NCBI GenBank assembly: GCA_036346225.1
Contig: JARFIW010001104.1
Span: 8,458,001 to 8,522,000 of the forward strand
Reading direction: 5' to 3'
DNA from: Platerodrilus igneus
Taxonomy: Eukaryota; Arthropoda; Insecta; Coleoptera; Lycidae
Length of the DNA: 64,000 nt
Both the position numbers and the translations under genes were made by a program. A model generated the notes under the pieces. The model made no database searches, was not told the origin of the DNA, and saw only the letters and a list, made by a program, of their open reading frames with translations. Of this stretch, positions 48,378 to 59,760 are shown in pieces. How positions within the stretch are numbered: the first letter of the stretch is position 1; the number at the start of each line of letters is the position of its first letter.

Positions 48378-48402
48378 GCTAAATAAATAAATAAATAATA
48401 AT
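48378..48402 (+). repeat. (AAAT)n tail of LINE D
   Basis: GCTAAATAAATAAATAAATA ends the 3' UTR; such tails are typical of the 3' end of Jockey-type LINEs. Confidence 0.75.
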
Positions 48403-48589
48403 TATGGAAAATTCAAATTTAACATGGGCTGTCAAGAAAATAATGTTAATTTATTACTTTTATCAAAACATCGTATTCTTATTGTACAGAATATTTCTAC
48501 AGAAGTACACATATCATAAATTTAATTATCATTATACAACTTAAAAACTAAATAAAATGTTAATTATAATGACGCACCATCACTACTAC

Positions 48590-49940
48590 TAATTATTGTT
48601 CCTGATTATACATTTTTTTTAGTACTACTTTCATTTGACGAATTGTTGGACATTATATTCTGATAAAATTCACGATATTGTTCAGGAATGGTGTTATTTC
48701 TGCAAAATTCCAGCAAATTTCATTATTTAAGCTTCTTTAAGAACAGAGATCCGTCATAAGGTGGTTTTAAAACTGTATTATAACTATTATAGAATTTTTG
48801 ATTATCACTTTGTCCATGCCGCAATACTATTTCAAATATTTTAAAATCAATATCTTCCAAATCATACTTGAAAAATATATTATGAGGATCATCTTTTCAA
48901 TACACATTTTATCTTTTTCCACTGAACAGTATCACCATCTATACCCATGCTTCTACTTTTTGTATATATTTTTTGAATATCGGTAAAATTAAGAAATTTG
49001 AATTGATTCATTTGAATAACATTATATTTGGATTACCTTATGCTATTTGCACCGTAGTGTACCAACCTGTCAGATGAAATGTATTTACATGTTTTACTTT
49101 AGTTTCATGTGGGTGTGGACGGAATCAAATTCCATCTGTGAGCGACTTGGCTTGAAAAAATAATGGGTAATATTTGGAATGTCGAGATTTTGTACCTCAA
49201 AATAGAACATAGTTGTTGCATTGATGTTGCAATTCTATCTATCACATTTGTCAGTCTGCAGTAAATTTCAGATAACTTCATGTGCACAAGGCTATTTCAA
49301 TGGAACCTTTTTTACCGATTTTTTCTTACCACATGTTACACATAACACCTTTTATACCAACATTAAAACAGTCAAATTATAAACTGCATATCTACTTTTA
49401 TAAAATATTTTTTGTTGTCAGTTTTTGGGATGTACTGTAACGGCTTCCAAATCGAACTCATGTAATACACATTCACTGCATACCGCTTTCTTCTTATAAC
49501 TTGTTTTTAGTTCTAATCCCAGTTTTTTTTGTAAGTGCAGTTAGTGTTCTTGCTTTGATTTATCTTTATCGGTGTCATTGAGACTATCAAAAAAAAAAAC
49601 ATTTATCGCACATGTCTTTGCCTGACATATGAAAGTCTTAACTTAAATTTGTCTTAAACACACTTTTATAAAACCAAAGCCTTTGCTGTGTGGGATTTGC
49701 ATTTCTCTATGTAAAGGTCATACATCATGCAGTGGTTCAAGTCAGATAGTATATTACTTTTTCTGCTAATCTTTTCGGCCGTAATACCCTGGGACTGTGG
49801 GAAAAGATTGTATATGATTAATAATAAATTGTTGTACTTCAGTAGGTCGGCTGTTTGCTGAAGAAGTTACTCCTTGTTTATTTTTTCGACAGCGTGATGT
49901 TCTTCAGTAGGTATTTTTAGCCGACTTTTGCGGACTAAAT
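48590..49940 (-). pseudogene. Second transposase of the CDGCGGQNKN family, degenerate
   Basis: Minus-strand frames give, in order: EVQQFIINHIQSFPTV, HCMMYDLYIEKCKS and NFNLRLSYVRQRHV-like sequence. The aromatic-rich HEFDLEAVTVHPKN and IFYKSRYAVYNLTVLM follow (the FDLQ...FYxxxxxxYN block). Then come LDIPNITHYFFKPSRSQMEF with DSVHTHMK, and a C-terminus HNIFFKYDLEDIDFKIFEIV and NTIPEQYREFYQNI. This is the order found in the transposase at 33284-35010. The CDxCxGQNKN block itself has decayed. No terminal inverted repeat like GAGGAGCAAGC was seen around it, so it may be another subfamily or have lost its ends. Confidence 0.6.
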
Positions 49941-50997
49941 CCACCTCTTAATATACTTGGAGTGGATCTCTGCATGTTTAATTCCTATTCAGTGAGTCCA
50001 GAAATCAAAACTATTTAACTGTTTTGAAGTGTCGGACCATTTTGCTAGTGTATGTCATTCATGTTTTAATGGCTAACCAATAGCAATATCTAACATCTTG
50101 TGTCTAATTATTCAACCCTTTTCTATATATAAATACTATTTAAATCATGTAACATCATCGCAATTATGCTACAATTTTAATAATCGCATATGTATCCCCC
50201 TCCTCAGAGCGATAAGAATGGGGCTTCTGATGCCCAATTACCTCTTCCCACACCTTTTTTCTCACAAGTGTTGGTGTAAATAGGCTCCACCTTCCCTCAT
50301 AAGTGTGCTGAAGAAATCTCTGATTATCTCGTTTAACTAATTTACAAGTTAAAGTCCGCCCAATAGATTGTACTTTTCTGAACAGCCGATCGTTATGCAG
50401 GAACGTCTGGTGTATGTTGTGCCTATTTTATGGAGATCCAATCGGAATGCAGGAATGTCTCGAGTTTAATTATTTGATCCTTCTATCAATGTCATTTAAA
50501 TTCATCACACAATTGTAGTAGGCAGATGATTCTGGGATTTGAAGTCGGAACCTTGAGAATGCTAGCTCTATGTCTTAACTTTACGCTACTGATGACATAT
50601 AACAATATCAGGTATATATTTGCTATTTAAAATAAACAGTGGTGTATATCGAACCGTTTTGAATTTTATTTAAATTATATTATCGAATCCTATAAAATTC
50701 TATTTAAATTATTTAGAGTATAGAAAGCTTTCGACTAGTTCAATTAAAGCAATTTTAAATTTTAAATTAGTACATACAAATATACGAAACTCATTATCTT
50801 GCAGCAAAGCATACAAATACCTAAACTGAAATCGCTGCTTATTTTGGGAGCTTTCAAGTAGAACAAATGAAAACCATTTACTTTTGATGTGACATGCAAA
50901 ATACAATATTAATGGAAATATTCATTATTAGTTACTGATAACTGCACATTGATACTGAATTTAATTTAATGGTAATATTTCTATAAAGTGTTAACAT
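49941..50997. other. No recognised gene; a tRNA-like head at ~50530-50591
   Basis: The minus strand at 50591-50530 contains TAGCGTAAAGTTA (box A-like) and ACTTCAAATCCCAGA (box B-like) at about the right distance, possibly a worn SINE head. Nothing else could be supported. Confidence 0.35.
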
Positions 50998-51470
50998 TCT
51001 TAAACCTTTCAAAGGAGGCAATCTACGATGTTAACGGTTTCTCTGAATCCGTTTGAGTTCCTAATTTCTCTTGCTGTTTAGATGTAATGCATTAATTTTT
51101 GGCGGGTTTTATGAGTGTGGTTTTTGGGGGTATATCTTGTATGGTTGCAGTTCTTGAACTCGTGTCAATTATTACAAATCTAGTATCACAACTATTTCCT
51201 CGGTGTCTATCTATATTTTTATAAATTTACTACAAAGAGTGTAAAGCCCAGATCATTATTAACATTTGTATTTAATATATTGAATGCATTTCTGTTTATT
51301 TATGTATCCTAATTTAATATTACATTGAAATAGTCACGTTATTAATATTCACTATACAAGTTTCTAAATTTTACAGGCTGCTTTCGTTCTAAAAGCTCAT
51401 TTAACTAACTGAAATTAATAAACTCATTTCTATTACTTAATGTTTGCTTAAAGTAACGCACACGTGTTAC
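50998..51470 (+). repeat. Direct repeat pair 1, copy a (~470 bp)
   Basis: It shares ordered phrases with 57262-57705: AGATGTAATGCATTAATTTT versus ACGTGTAATGCATTGAGTTT, TAATTTAATATTACATTGAA (identical), and TCATTTAACTAACTGAAATT (identical). No coding frame or terminal repeat was seen, so it is probably a non-autonomous or decayed element. Confidence 0.8.
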
Positions 51471-51479
51471 ATTCTATAA

Positions 51480-51842
51480 GATCCCGCACGCATCGTTTCT
51501 CGAATTTGCTTTCCCGTAAAATAATGCTCTCATCTCCTTATTTTTAGGGAAAAATATGGCAGTTATGAATTTCTTATCAACCTCTTATGCATCTACTTAT
51601 CCATCAATTTGAATAGCAAAATAATGTGTTTCTTCCACTTCTGTAACATTTTTCATGACCAAATTGCCCACAATTTCCAACATTTTTGCGTAGATCATAG
51701 GTATTCTATATTGGAGTAGATCAAGGCTTGCGTTCATTTCTTTACATGGCACTTTAAGTTCTTTGTCTTTGTATAACGCTATCCGTTCGTCAGCATGGAT
51801 TTTTGATGACCTTGAAGGGCAAGAATTTGCACTTAACATCAA
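51480..51842 (-). pseudogene. Possible hAT-like transposase fragment
   Basis: The minus frame includes IYAKMLEIVGNLVMKNVTEV and ETHYFAIQIDG; after a stop, DKKFITAIFFPKNKEMRALF can be read. The 'E-x-Y-F-A-I-Q-I-D' block resembles the first catalytic Asp region of hAT transposases (YFSIxxDEST). No zinc finger or later block could be found. Low confidence. Confidence 0.3.
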
Positions 51843-54800
51843 ACAATGACTATCGCTCTAAACATCAATGACCATTTCAATTAACATTTTGATTTTTCAG
51901 TATTATGGGATTTTATGGGTTTTACTCATGCATGATTGTCAGATTGGGCCAACCATAATATCATTATAATATTGTAGACAAACTCCTACACTACAAATTA
52001 CAAAATTGCAATATGAGATAAAACAAAAGTCACTATTATGAAACATTCACAATTAATACTACAAAATTATGAACGCGAATTTAAAGAAATAAACTTGTAG
52101 GTAATATTGCAAATTACTTTGTCCTTTATTTCCCTTGGAACTAGTTTCTAAACCTGTGAAGAACTAGTTTGTTACTTATCGGTAAAGATATTAGTTACTC
52201 GTCTGTCTGTACAGAGGCTGCAATATATTGCACAGAATTTACCAAAGAAACTATAACTTACGTTTCAAAGTATTACTTTAAAGTAATTATGACGCTACTT
52301 ATTTTTTAAATTAATGCGTATTGGCAAACTGTGGTTATCAAAAACGAAAACGTAAACATAAGATAATAACGGTAAGGACTTAGGTAATGGAATCGTCAGG
52401 TAAATACTTCACTACATAGTCTGTAATGCACGACTCCACACTAGTAGTTAAATATAAGAGCGTCGCGTCAAGAATGAATATTGCTGCTGGATTCTTCAAC
52501 TGTAGAACTGTGGAACCATCACTCCCCTATGTCCGTCGTCCTGATTGGTCGGGAAGGCGACATATATAACTACCAGGAATCGTGGGAAATTATATTTAAC
52601 ATTCTTTTTCCATGATATGAAAAAACTTACTATGAAAACACAAAAGGTATTTTACAGAAGCCTAATTTTTAAAACTAGATTACACAAATATGTGTAATAT
52701 ACTTAAATTAATTATACAAAAATCCTCTAAGGATAATCTGTGGAGCGCTTTTTAATGCGTAACAAGTTCCTATAGTTTACAGCACAAAAACTATTTTTTG
52801 AAACTAGTTTGTTCATCAACTATTCTGAGTAGCAGTAGTCTTTATAATTAATTTTCACTTTTCGGCACCTGGCACCGACACTGGCACCAAAATGTCACGA
52901 GGCAGATAGCTTAAAATATGCTCTGACTCATCAGCTGTCCTATTCACCTGTCTAAATGGCAGATTATCTTGTCTAAATCGTTATATTGCTCTAGGAAAAC
53001 TATAAATACCCGCTTATATTTCAATATAATAAAAAAAAAACATATTACTAGTGCAATAGTATATACCAATACACAAAAAATCTAACACCGAGTTTAATAT
53101 TTGAAGCCAAAATTAAAAATTTTATTGAAAGAAACTATCCTTCATATAGTGATGCCTCATCACAGTGATATTAACAACTGAAATGCATAACAGCATATTC
53201 AAGTAATAACTGTTGAGGTTCTTTAAATGTCTCTGATAAGGTGATTTAGAAATATCACTCAGTCATAAGTAGAAGGTGTATGCAAGCGTGGTATATTATT
53301 TACACCACTTCCACTTAACAACAGCAACAAAGGTGGTGGTACATCACGTGTGCCACCACTAAAGCTAACTATAAAATTGTCGAATTTCTTGTAGACATAT
53401 TCCACAACTACTTATATTAATTAATTTGATGAAACAAATTTCACAGTAAATGATTTGTGCAATAAGAATTGTTTACAATGCTAGACATGGTGCAATTTGT
53501 TACGTGCTGAATTGACGTTAAGTGCCTGAATTAATTGTACTCTACCGGTGGCGAAGTGAAGTAACTGTTAATTAGTGCACTGTCTGGCTTTCAGTGGTAA
53601 AGGGTTGGTTCTGCGAAAGCAAATGCAGAACCTTTAAGGGTATACAAATTATAACACTTTTACTAAATACTTGTATCTTGAAAGATCTTTAAATTCTCTA
53701 TATCTAATAAAACCGTTGAACACCAACCTGCCTGAAAAACGCAAGAAAAAGTCCATGAAATATGGGTATTGCGAGAGACGGTGTAGCGGTTGTTACTGCA
53801 GTAGAGTTTGATGGCGCCTTGTGTACACGTTTCTCACATTTTACGAGTTTAAAATAAACACAAATAATAAAAAACGCCAAGTCTTGTTCACCTAGCTTAT
53901 CAAACATAAATGTCACAGAAAAAAAACGAAGCTCCTCTTCTAATTGGGCAAATATATGTGTTTCTAAAAGAAAAAAACAACAGATTTATCAATTATAGAC
54001 ATTCGACTAATTTAATTTGTACATATGAATTACGCGGATACAGTTGTGAACTTTTACATATGAGCATTTGTGTGTTTACAATACGCTTTGAATAAGCGTA
54101 CACCAACGTAAAAAGTCATTTTAACATTAAGTTTTACTCATTCTTATTATTATCAGCAATTACATTATTAATTATAAAACGACATATTAGTGGTAAATGA
54201 CAGTTACACGTAAATGTACTTTAGTTCAACGCGTTACCGTACAGAGGCCGTAGTAATGTTACACAAATTCTCTACGCCAAATAAACAAACAACTCAATGG
54301 GTTGATCAAGTTTACTTGTGAAATCTAGAAGATACAGTAGATACAGTTAATTACGGCATCCTCGTAATACGGCCATTTATGTGCGGTAAATGCTATGTAT
54401 TAGTCCTTTTGCACGTGTCTCTATGGGTCTGTGGCTTATTTAGTGCAAATTCGCAGTGAAGTTGTTAATACCTACAACGCTAAAATATGGAACATATAAG
54501 GTATTTAGACAATGAGACGGTAGCAGGAAGGACAGTTAACTTCACTTCATCACCCGCACTGATCTTCACTGCAACTGTTCTGTTAGGTAACCCAAGATTG
54601 TTTGCCTCGATCATGGCATCCGTTCACACGAACTTGTCAAAAGCCCTTAAATCGTCGAACGTTCTCATTGGTTGAGGCAATGACCGTATATTATTCAGAG
54701 TGTGTGAAAATGTTTATCGGATAGATTACGTACAATAAATTATAGGTTATTTACCTACTAGTGAATGGAACAACAGTCGTACACTTATGCGTCATAACTT

Positions 54801-57261
54801 ACTTACACTACAAAAATAATGACGGAAAAACCCCAATTAGGACTGGAAATTCCTTATACCCAATTATTGAAACAAAGCTTGTAACGCCGAAAAAGGGCGT
54901 AACAAGCACGAAATGTTTAGCAGGTGGAAAGCAAAAATTCAGTGACTTATTTCTATTGGCCATTTACAAATCCTCGACGACCTGTTAGTGTAGGAAAATG
55001 GTTGCAAGTAATCGAATACTCCAACTTAATGTTAAATGAAAGCTTTTACATTTAACGGTATTATTAATTCTGCGTTTTTACTCGCGTTTCGAAATCTGTT
55101 TACTAACAATTCCGGGGTTTACTACCTTCACTTGTGTTACCCAATAATGAACCTTTAACCTGCACGGCGATGATTGCGTGTTAATCGAAGTCGCAGCTCC
55201 GCTCTGATTTCTGTTCTTGAATAACTGACGATGATAGATTATTTATTATCGGTGAGTTATGTAAGTTTTTTGTTCTAGGGTCATTGCATGCTATTTTTCG
55301 TTCTTACGGGATAGTGCGTTTGTTAGATTTTTGAGGTAGTGTCGTTCGATTTATGCGAACGGTCATCTTGTTCTCGCACATTTTCATTAGATACCGATAA
55401 CTAGCGTCACTTATGTACGTTCGCAACACATGTTTTAGGGCTATATTTTATGATGAAATGTTTTTCGATTGCTTGGCGAGTATGATACGTCAGCGAAGTG
55501 ACCTTTGTAGTTATCACTTCCCTTAGGCTTACGATTTTCACGATATTCGCGGCTTAGTATGGGAATTACTCCAAGGGTGAGCCATGAGAAGGGGCGTGGA
55601 TACAAAGTAAACTCAAGTATAAACAGGAATAAAAAAGGAAAGGGTGAATTGAGCGCCACCGTATCTATATGAATCTGGAATAAATAGACTTAGAGTTTTG
55701 AAACAAAGATGTAATTTAATGTAATTCCCCATTTTTTTTTAAAATAAAGTTACAGTATAATATTCAAAAATAAAATTGATTTCTGAAAATCCATAAATTT
55801 CTCTTTACATAGCGAGATCTTAGTGTTAGGTATTATTTTAAAACAAAATTCTTATTACCCAATTGACAGATCTGTTAAATTGGTTTACATATGTTTCAAC
55901 TGAGTTTAGCTTGTATTTATTTTAAAAATCTAAATAGCATGTATATAATATAAATCTCTACTAAATATAGGGCATACCATAATTAAACATTTTTAAATGG
56001 AAAGTGAACTTTGCAACTTTTTGTTTTTGAACACTTGTATACTTCACTTGTTTTACAGAACAACTTTAGATTACTTTCGAAAGAGCCAGGTGTTTTTTTT
56101 TGTTTCTATCCATTTAACACTATTTAAGAAAACAACCCTGATATCAGATTGTTAGAATATTATTACTTCTTCGATCTTTTATGTTTAAACTTAAATACAG
56201 AATTTACCCTTTCATAAAATCTAATATCGTTAATTTGATCTCTTAAAATTCAACATCATTAACAATTGTAAAGGCATTTTTTAAAAAGTTAGAAAGCATG
56301 GAACAAAGCCCTTTTCGTAATTAATACAAAATTATCAAACACTCACCAGGAGTAGATTTCTATGACAGTTGGAATTTTAAATACCTGGTTTTTGCATGTA
56401 TAACAAAACTGTTGCTCTAGAAAAGTTTCTGATCCACTAACTTAGGGCTGTATCTGGTTAACAAAGACTTCGTACAATAGCAGTCCCAAAATAAATGCCC
56501 AACATCTTCTTATCACGCTGTTCTACAAAAAAAGTTTTACAAACGACTTCAAATCCATCCTATAACGATAGAGTTTTCTAGTTATGATGTCACCAAAGGT
56601 GCTAGGAAAATTAAAGATCCTTTTAATATAAGGATTACCTACTACTGATAATCTTACCGTTAACGGACGTCAAGGACTGGCGGCCACGTTGTCGCCACAT
56701 ATAATGTTCCGATCGCCTGGCCGGAACCCGGGGAAATTACATCTCGGGACTCCTTCCAAAGCGACCGCGAACTTTCTCCTCATCTAGATCACAATTCTGA
56801 GGGACCAGCTGGCGCGTCAAAGCGCCAGTCCTTTCATCTTACTGCTCTTCGACCGCTGTTGTCGTGCAAGATGGCTGAGTCCGCTTTTTGATACTTTCTA
56901 CGTCAGGAACGGGTTATTTACTTTAAACGCCACATCGTGACACTCCGCTCAAGCGCTATGTTAATTTAGTTATTCTTGAAGGTGGATGTAGACCGCCTAC
57001 TGATTGGCAACAATAGTAGCGCATATGTAGGACGACTTGTTGTTGAAGCAAATTTTGAGAAATAGTTACCATTAAATGTTTTATTATGATAAATACAAAG
57101 CTAATTAAATGATGATAACGTACGCCTCTATAAGGATACCGTTTCTTCTGATATTATTATGCGGAATGAGAAGCGTCAGATACCACAGAGCTGTAACAAA
57201 TACAAGTGGCTACTAGAGTTAGTACCACAGAATATATATTTGTTACAATGAGTATAGAATA
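51843..57261. other. About 5.4 kb with no recognised gene
   Basis: Mostly AT-rich. A promoter-like patch at 52540-52575 combines an inverted CCAAT (TGATTGGTCGGG) with CATATATAACTACC 20 bp downstream. A GC-rich block at 56660-56960 includes a 7-bp stem, CTGGCGC (56809-56815) with GCGCCAG (56822-56828). Frames at 54487-54675, 54761-54988 (+) and 55441-55659 (-) have no domain I recognise. Confidence 0.4.
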
Positions 57262-57705
57262 TTAGGGGTAATCTATCATGGTTTCTGTTCTTTGAATCCG
57301 TGTAAACCCTTAATTCCTCCTATGGTTTACGTGTAATGCATTGAGTTTTATGGCTGGTTTTATGATTATCGTAGTTGTATCGTGTGTCGGTCCAATTCCA
57401 TGATTTAATAGTTTGTTTTTGAACTCGCGTGAATGTGTACAAATAAACTTCCTCATGTCGGTTATTTCTCGAGTGTCAATCTGTATTTTGCTAAATTTAA
57501 TATGAAGAATGTAAAGTCTCCATCGCTATTGTTATTTGTATCATAATTTAATATTACATTGAAATAGCCATGTTATTAATGTAAACTATCAAGCTTCTAT
57601 ACATTTTTCAGGGCGATTTCTTACTTAAACGCTCATTTAACTAACTGAAATTAATCTCATTTCTAATACCTAAGTTTTATTAAATAGCGCACTAGCGCCT
57701 GATAA
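57262..57705 (+). repeat. Direct repeat pair 1, copy b (~445 bp)
   Basis: Same orientation as 50998-51470, with the phrases listed there. Divergence is roughly one base in four or five by eye outside the conserved phrases. Confidence 0.8.
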
Positions 57706-58924
57706 AGACGTCTTACTAACTACTTTGATGTATAAAAACTGAAACAGGATCCCTTAATAGCAAAAATGAACAGGTATAAATGGGTATAATGCAACTCTTC
57801 AAAAATATTATCTATACGCGTTTCAGAAGATACGTTTATGGGGATCTATCAATAAACACCACAGAAACGTGTACGTTACACTAAAAAAAAAAATTTACTA
57901 GGTAGATTCGCTGAAAACTAATTCGTAAATCCATACATTAAGAGGTTCGTTTTTGCTGCTCTGTCTAAAACGAGATGTTCTGCAATGGAAAATGCGTAAC
58001 CATAATCTTTAAACTTGTAACTACGTTTATGTTTCTCTAAGCCGACGAGTTATTACTCGATATAGCAGAGAGGTCCCTAAGTTACATTCTTAAATATTTC
58101 ACTGGAAATGTTCTTAATTTCATTTTATTTTCATGTACGTGGATTTGTTCGAATCTTGCTCAGTGTTAAATTCTCCCTATCTCGTGTAATAACTAGCAGT
58201 TAATATGGCAGCGTTACTTGATAGTTGACATAATTACGTCGTAGCTTAGTGGGCCACTGGGAATCAGTTAACCCGCCATCATCAGGCTCCGGTTCAGATT
58301 TATATGCGCCCGTAACCGGATACCCGTGATTAGCTTTAGCCAGTAACAGGAAAGGTCGTTTCGTTCTATTTCCTGTTAAATCTAACGCGTTTTACGGTAT
58401 TATTCGGCGCAACTAATTGAAATATCAGATTTCAAGGGTTTTTGCTTTTAGAAAGTTTTCGTGGATGGAATACGCGACGTTTCGGAATTTTTTTTATAAT
58501 CCTCTAGTTTGTAATAGTGCTGATAAGAAATGTTAAGGCGCGGTTTTTATTTCCTTTAGATCATTCTGTTTGAAGTTGTATTAGATTTTAGATAATGATG
58601 GGATGTAATCATAAGAATTGGCTTGTTAATAAAACGAAAAATATTTGACGCATCCAGGTTTTGTTTATTTGAACTTTGCAACTAAAAATGGTACAAAATA
58701 TTAGACGTTTGTCTTTCGCGACTCTTCTGGTACGTTGTCATTCGTTTAGAAAAAAATTCCTTAACTTTGGCACATAACACTGGCTCTATTTCCTGAATCG
58801 CTTTTTGAATGTGTTGCGCCTTTAGCTGCATCAAGTTTCATTTTAATATTACGATTAGGGGAGTTTTGAATCCAGCTTTTCCATCCCCAATTGAATTAAG
58901 TTATTTCGTTTAAAGTTTGTGATT
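57706..58924. other. No recognised gene; a second tRNA-like head at 58242-58301
   Basis: TAGCTTAGTGGG (58242-58253) fits box A and GGTTCAGATTT (58291-58301) is box B-like. They may be the head of a worn SINE unrelated to the three copies above. Nothing else was supported. Confidence 0.35.
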
Positions 58925-59760
58925 ATAATTGCCCAAATTTATTACCTGTATTCAGCACATGCACGTATTTTCCCACGTCTTCAACAAAGTGCGTTTATTA
59001 AGCCTAGCCAATGAGAAGCTTTGTATGGAGGACACGCCAACGGGTTCTTGAAAACGACGCATTTTACAAAAAGGACTTGATTACCGTCTATCGAAGTATT
59101 GAACGCGGTTGCGCGTCAACTAGGGGTGAAGTGTTTCTGTCGCATCCTTTTAGCTTTCCTGTAATTACCTAATAAACATCTCGTGTTCGGTGAAAGTGTA
59201 AGGTCAATTGTACTTCGCCGCCACAATGTGGTTATACATAGAAGAAACTAATCCCACGCCACTTTGATCCGCTGAAGACGAGCGGGGAGCGCTTTTGACT
59301 GCAGCCCCTGACTTATTTTTACATTGTTAGCTTTACCCGTTTGACAGCAATAATACCAACTAAACTTGAGGTGCAATACAATTACGTCCGGGATTTCGTA
59401 ATCGTTGGCGGCTCCGTGCGTAGTGGTATGTGTGTGACTACTACGCCCAAGGTCCTGGGTTCGAACCCCGACACGGTCCGCTTGAAAAATGTTAGGCGAA
59501 CATTTTTCACAAAAATACACCCTCGTTCGGATGAGAGGTAAAATGGAGGTCCGGTGTGTGAGTGTTGTCAGGCACGTTAAAGATTCCTACCTTGCTTGGA
59601 ACAGCAAGGGTTCTGCAAAATTCCAAATTTTCCAGGTAAAAAAAATCTCGCTTCCTGGCCAATGTAGTACCTTCGGGCGGAGCATTGGAAAATCACATGT
59701 AAGGTTTCGTAAACGTTACGTCGCGGATAAAACGTAATAAATGTTTACTTTAAGGTCATT
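58925..59760 (+). repeat. Direct repeat pair 2, copy a, containing SINE copy 3
   Basis: It matches 62865-63395 in order: ATTTATTACCTGTATTC versus ATTTATCACCTGTATTC, CATAGAAGAAACTA (identical), TTGTTAGCTTTACCCGT (identical), then GGATAAAACGTAA (identical). The SINE at 59407-59704 lies between the last two phrases and is absent from the other copy. Confidence 0.82.
59407..59704 (+). mobile_element. tRNA-derived SINE, copy 3 (full length)
   Basis: It starts GGCGGCTCCGTGCGTAGTGG (box A within 59415-59427), with box B GGTTCGAACCC at 59458-59468. The shared body follows (GAAAAATGTTAGGCGAACAT, ACCTTGCTTGGAACAGCAAG), and the 3' end is GGAGCATTGGAAAATCACATG. Near-identical 13-bp flanks TTTCGTAATCGTT (59394-59406) and TTTCGTAAACGTT (59705-59717) are its target duplication. 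This copy has the best box B of the three, so it is probably the youngest. Confidence 0.93.

Larger units (their letters stand above)
43461..48402 (+). mobile_element. LINE D: degenerate Jockey/CR1-group LINE with an inserted repeat near its 3' end
   Basis: ORF1 remnant (43461-44124), endonuclease (44210-44860), linker (44890-45150), reverse transcriptase (45420-46760), ORF2 C-terminus (to ~46925), then the repeat arm 46930-48190, and finally a 3' UTR ending in (AAAT)n at 48378-48402. The 3' UTR end (GAATAGATGTATGCTAAATA) resembles that of LINE B (AAGATAGGGTAATAAATAAA), which suggests the repeat was inserted into LINE D. Confidence 0.7.

Noticed and set aside
59407..59480. A genuine tRNA gene at the SINE head
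   Set aside because: Boxes A and B are present, but the acceptor stem cannot be closed by eye and the sequence runs into a ~230-bp body shared with two other loci. It is a SINE.
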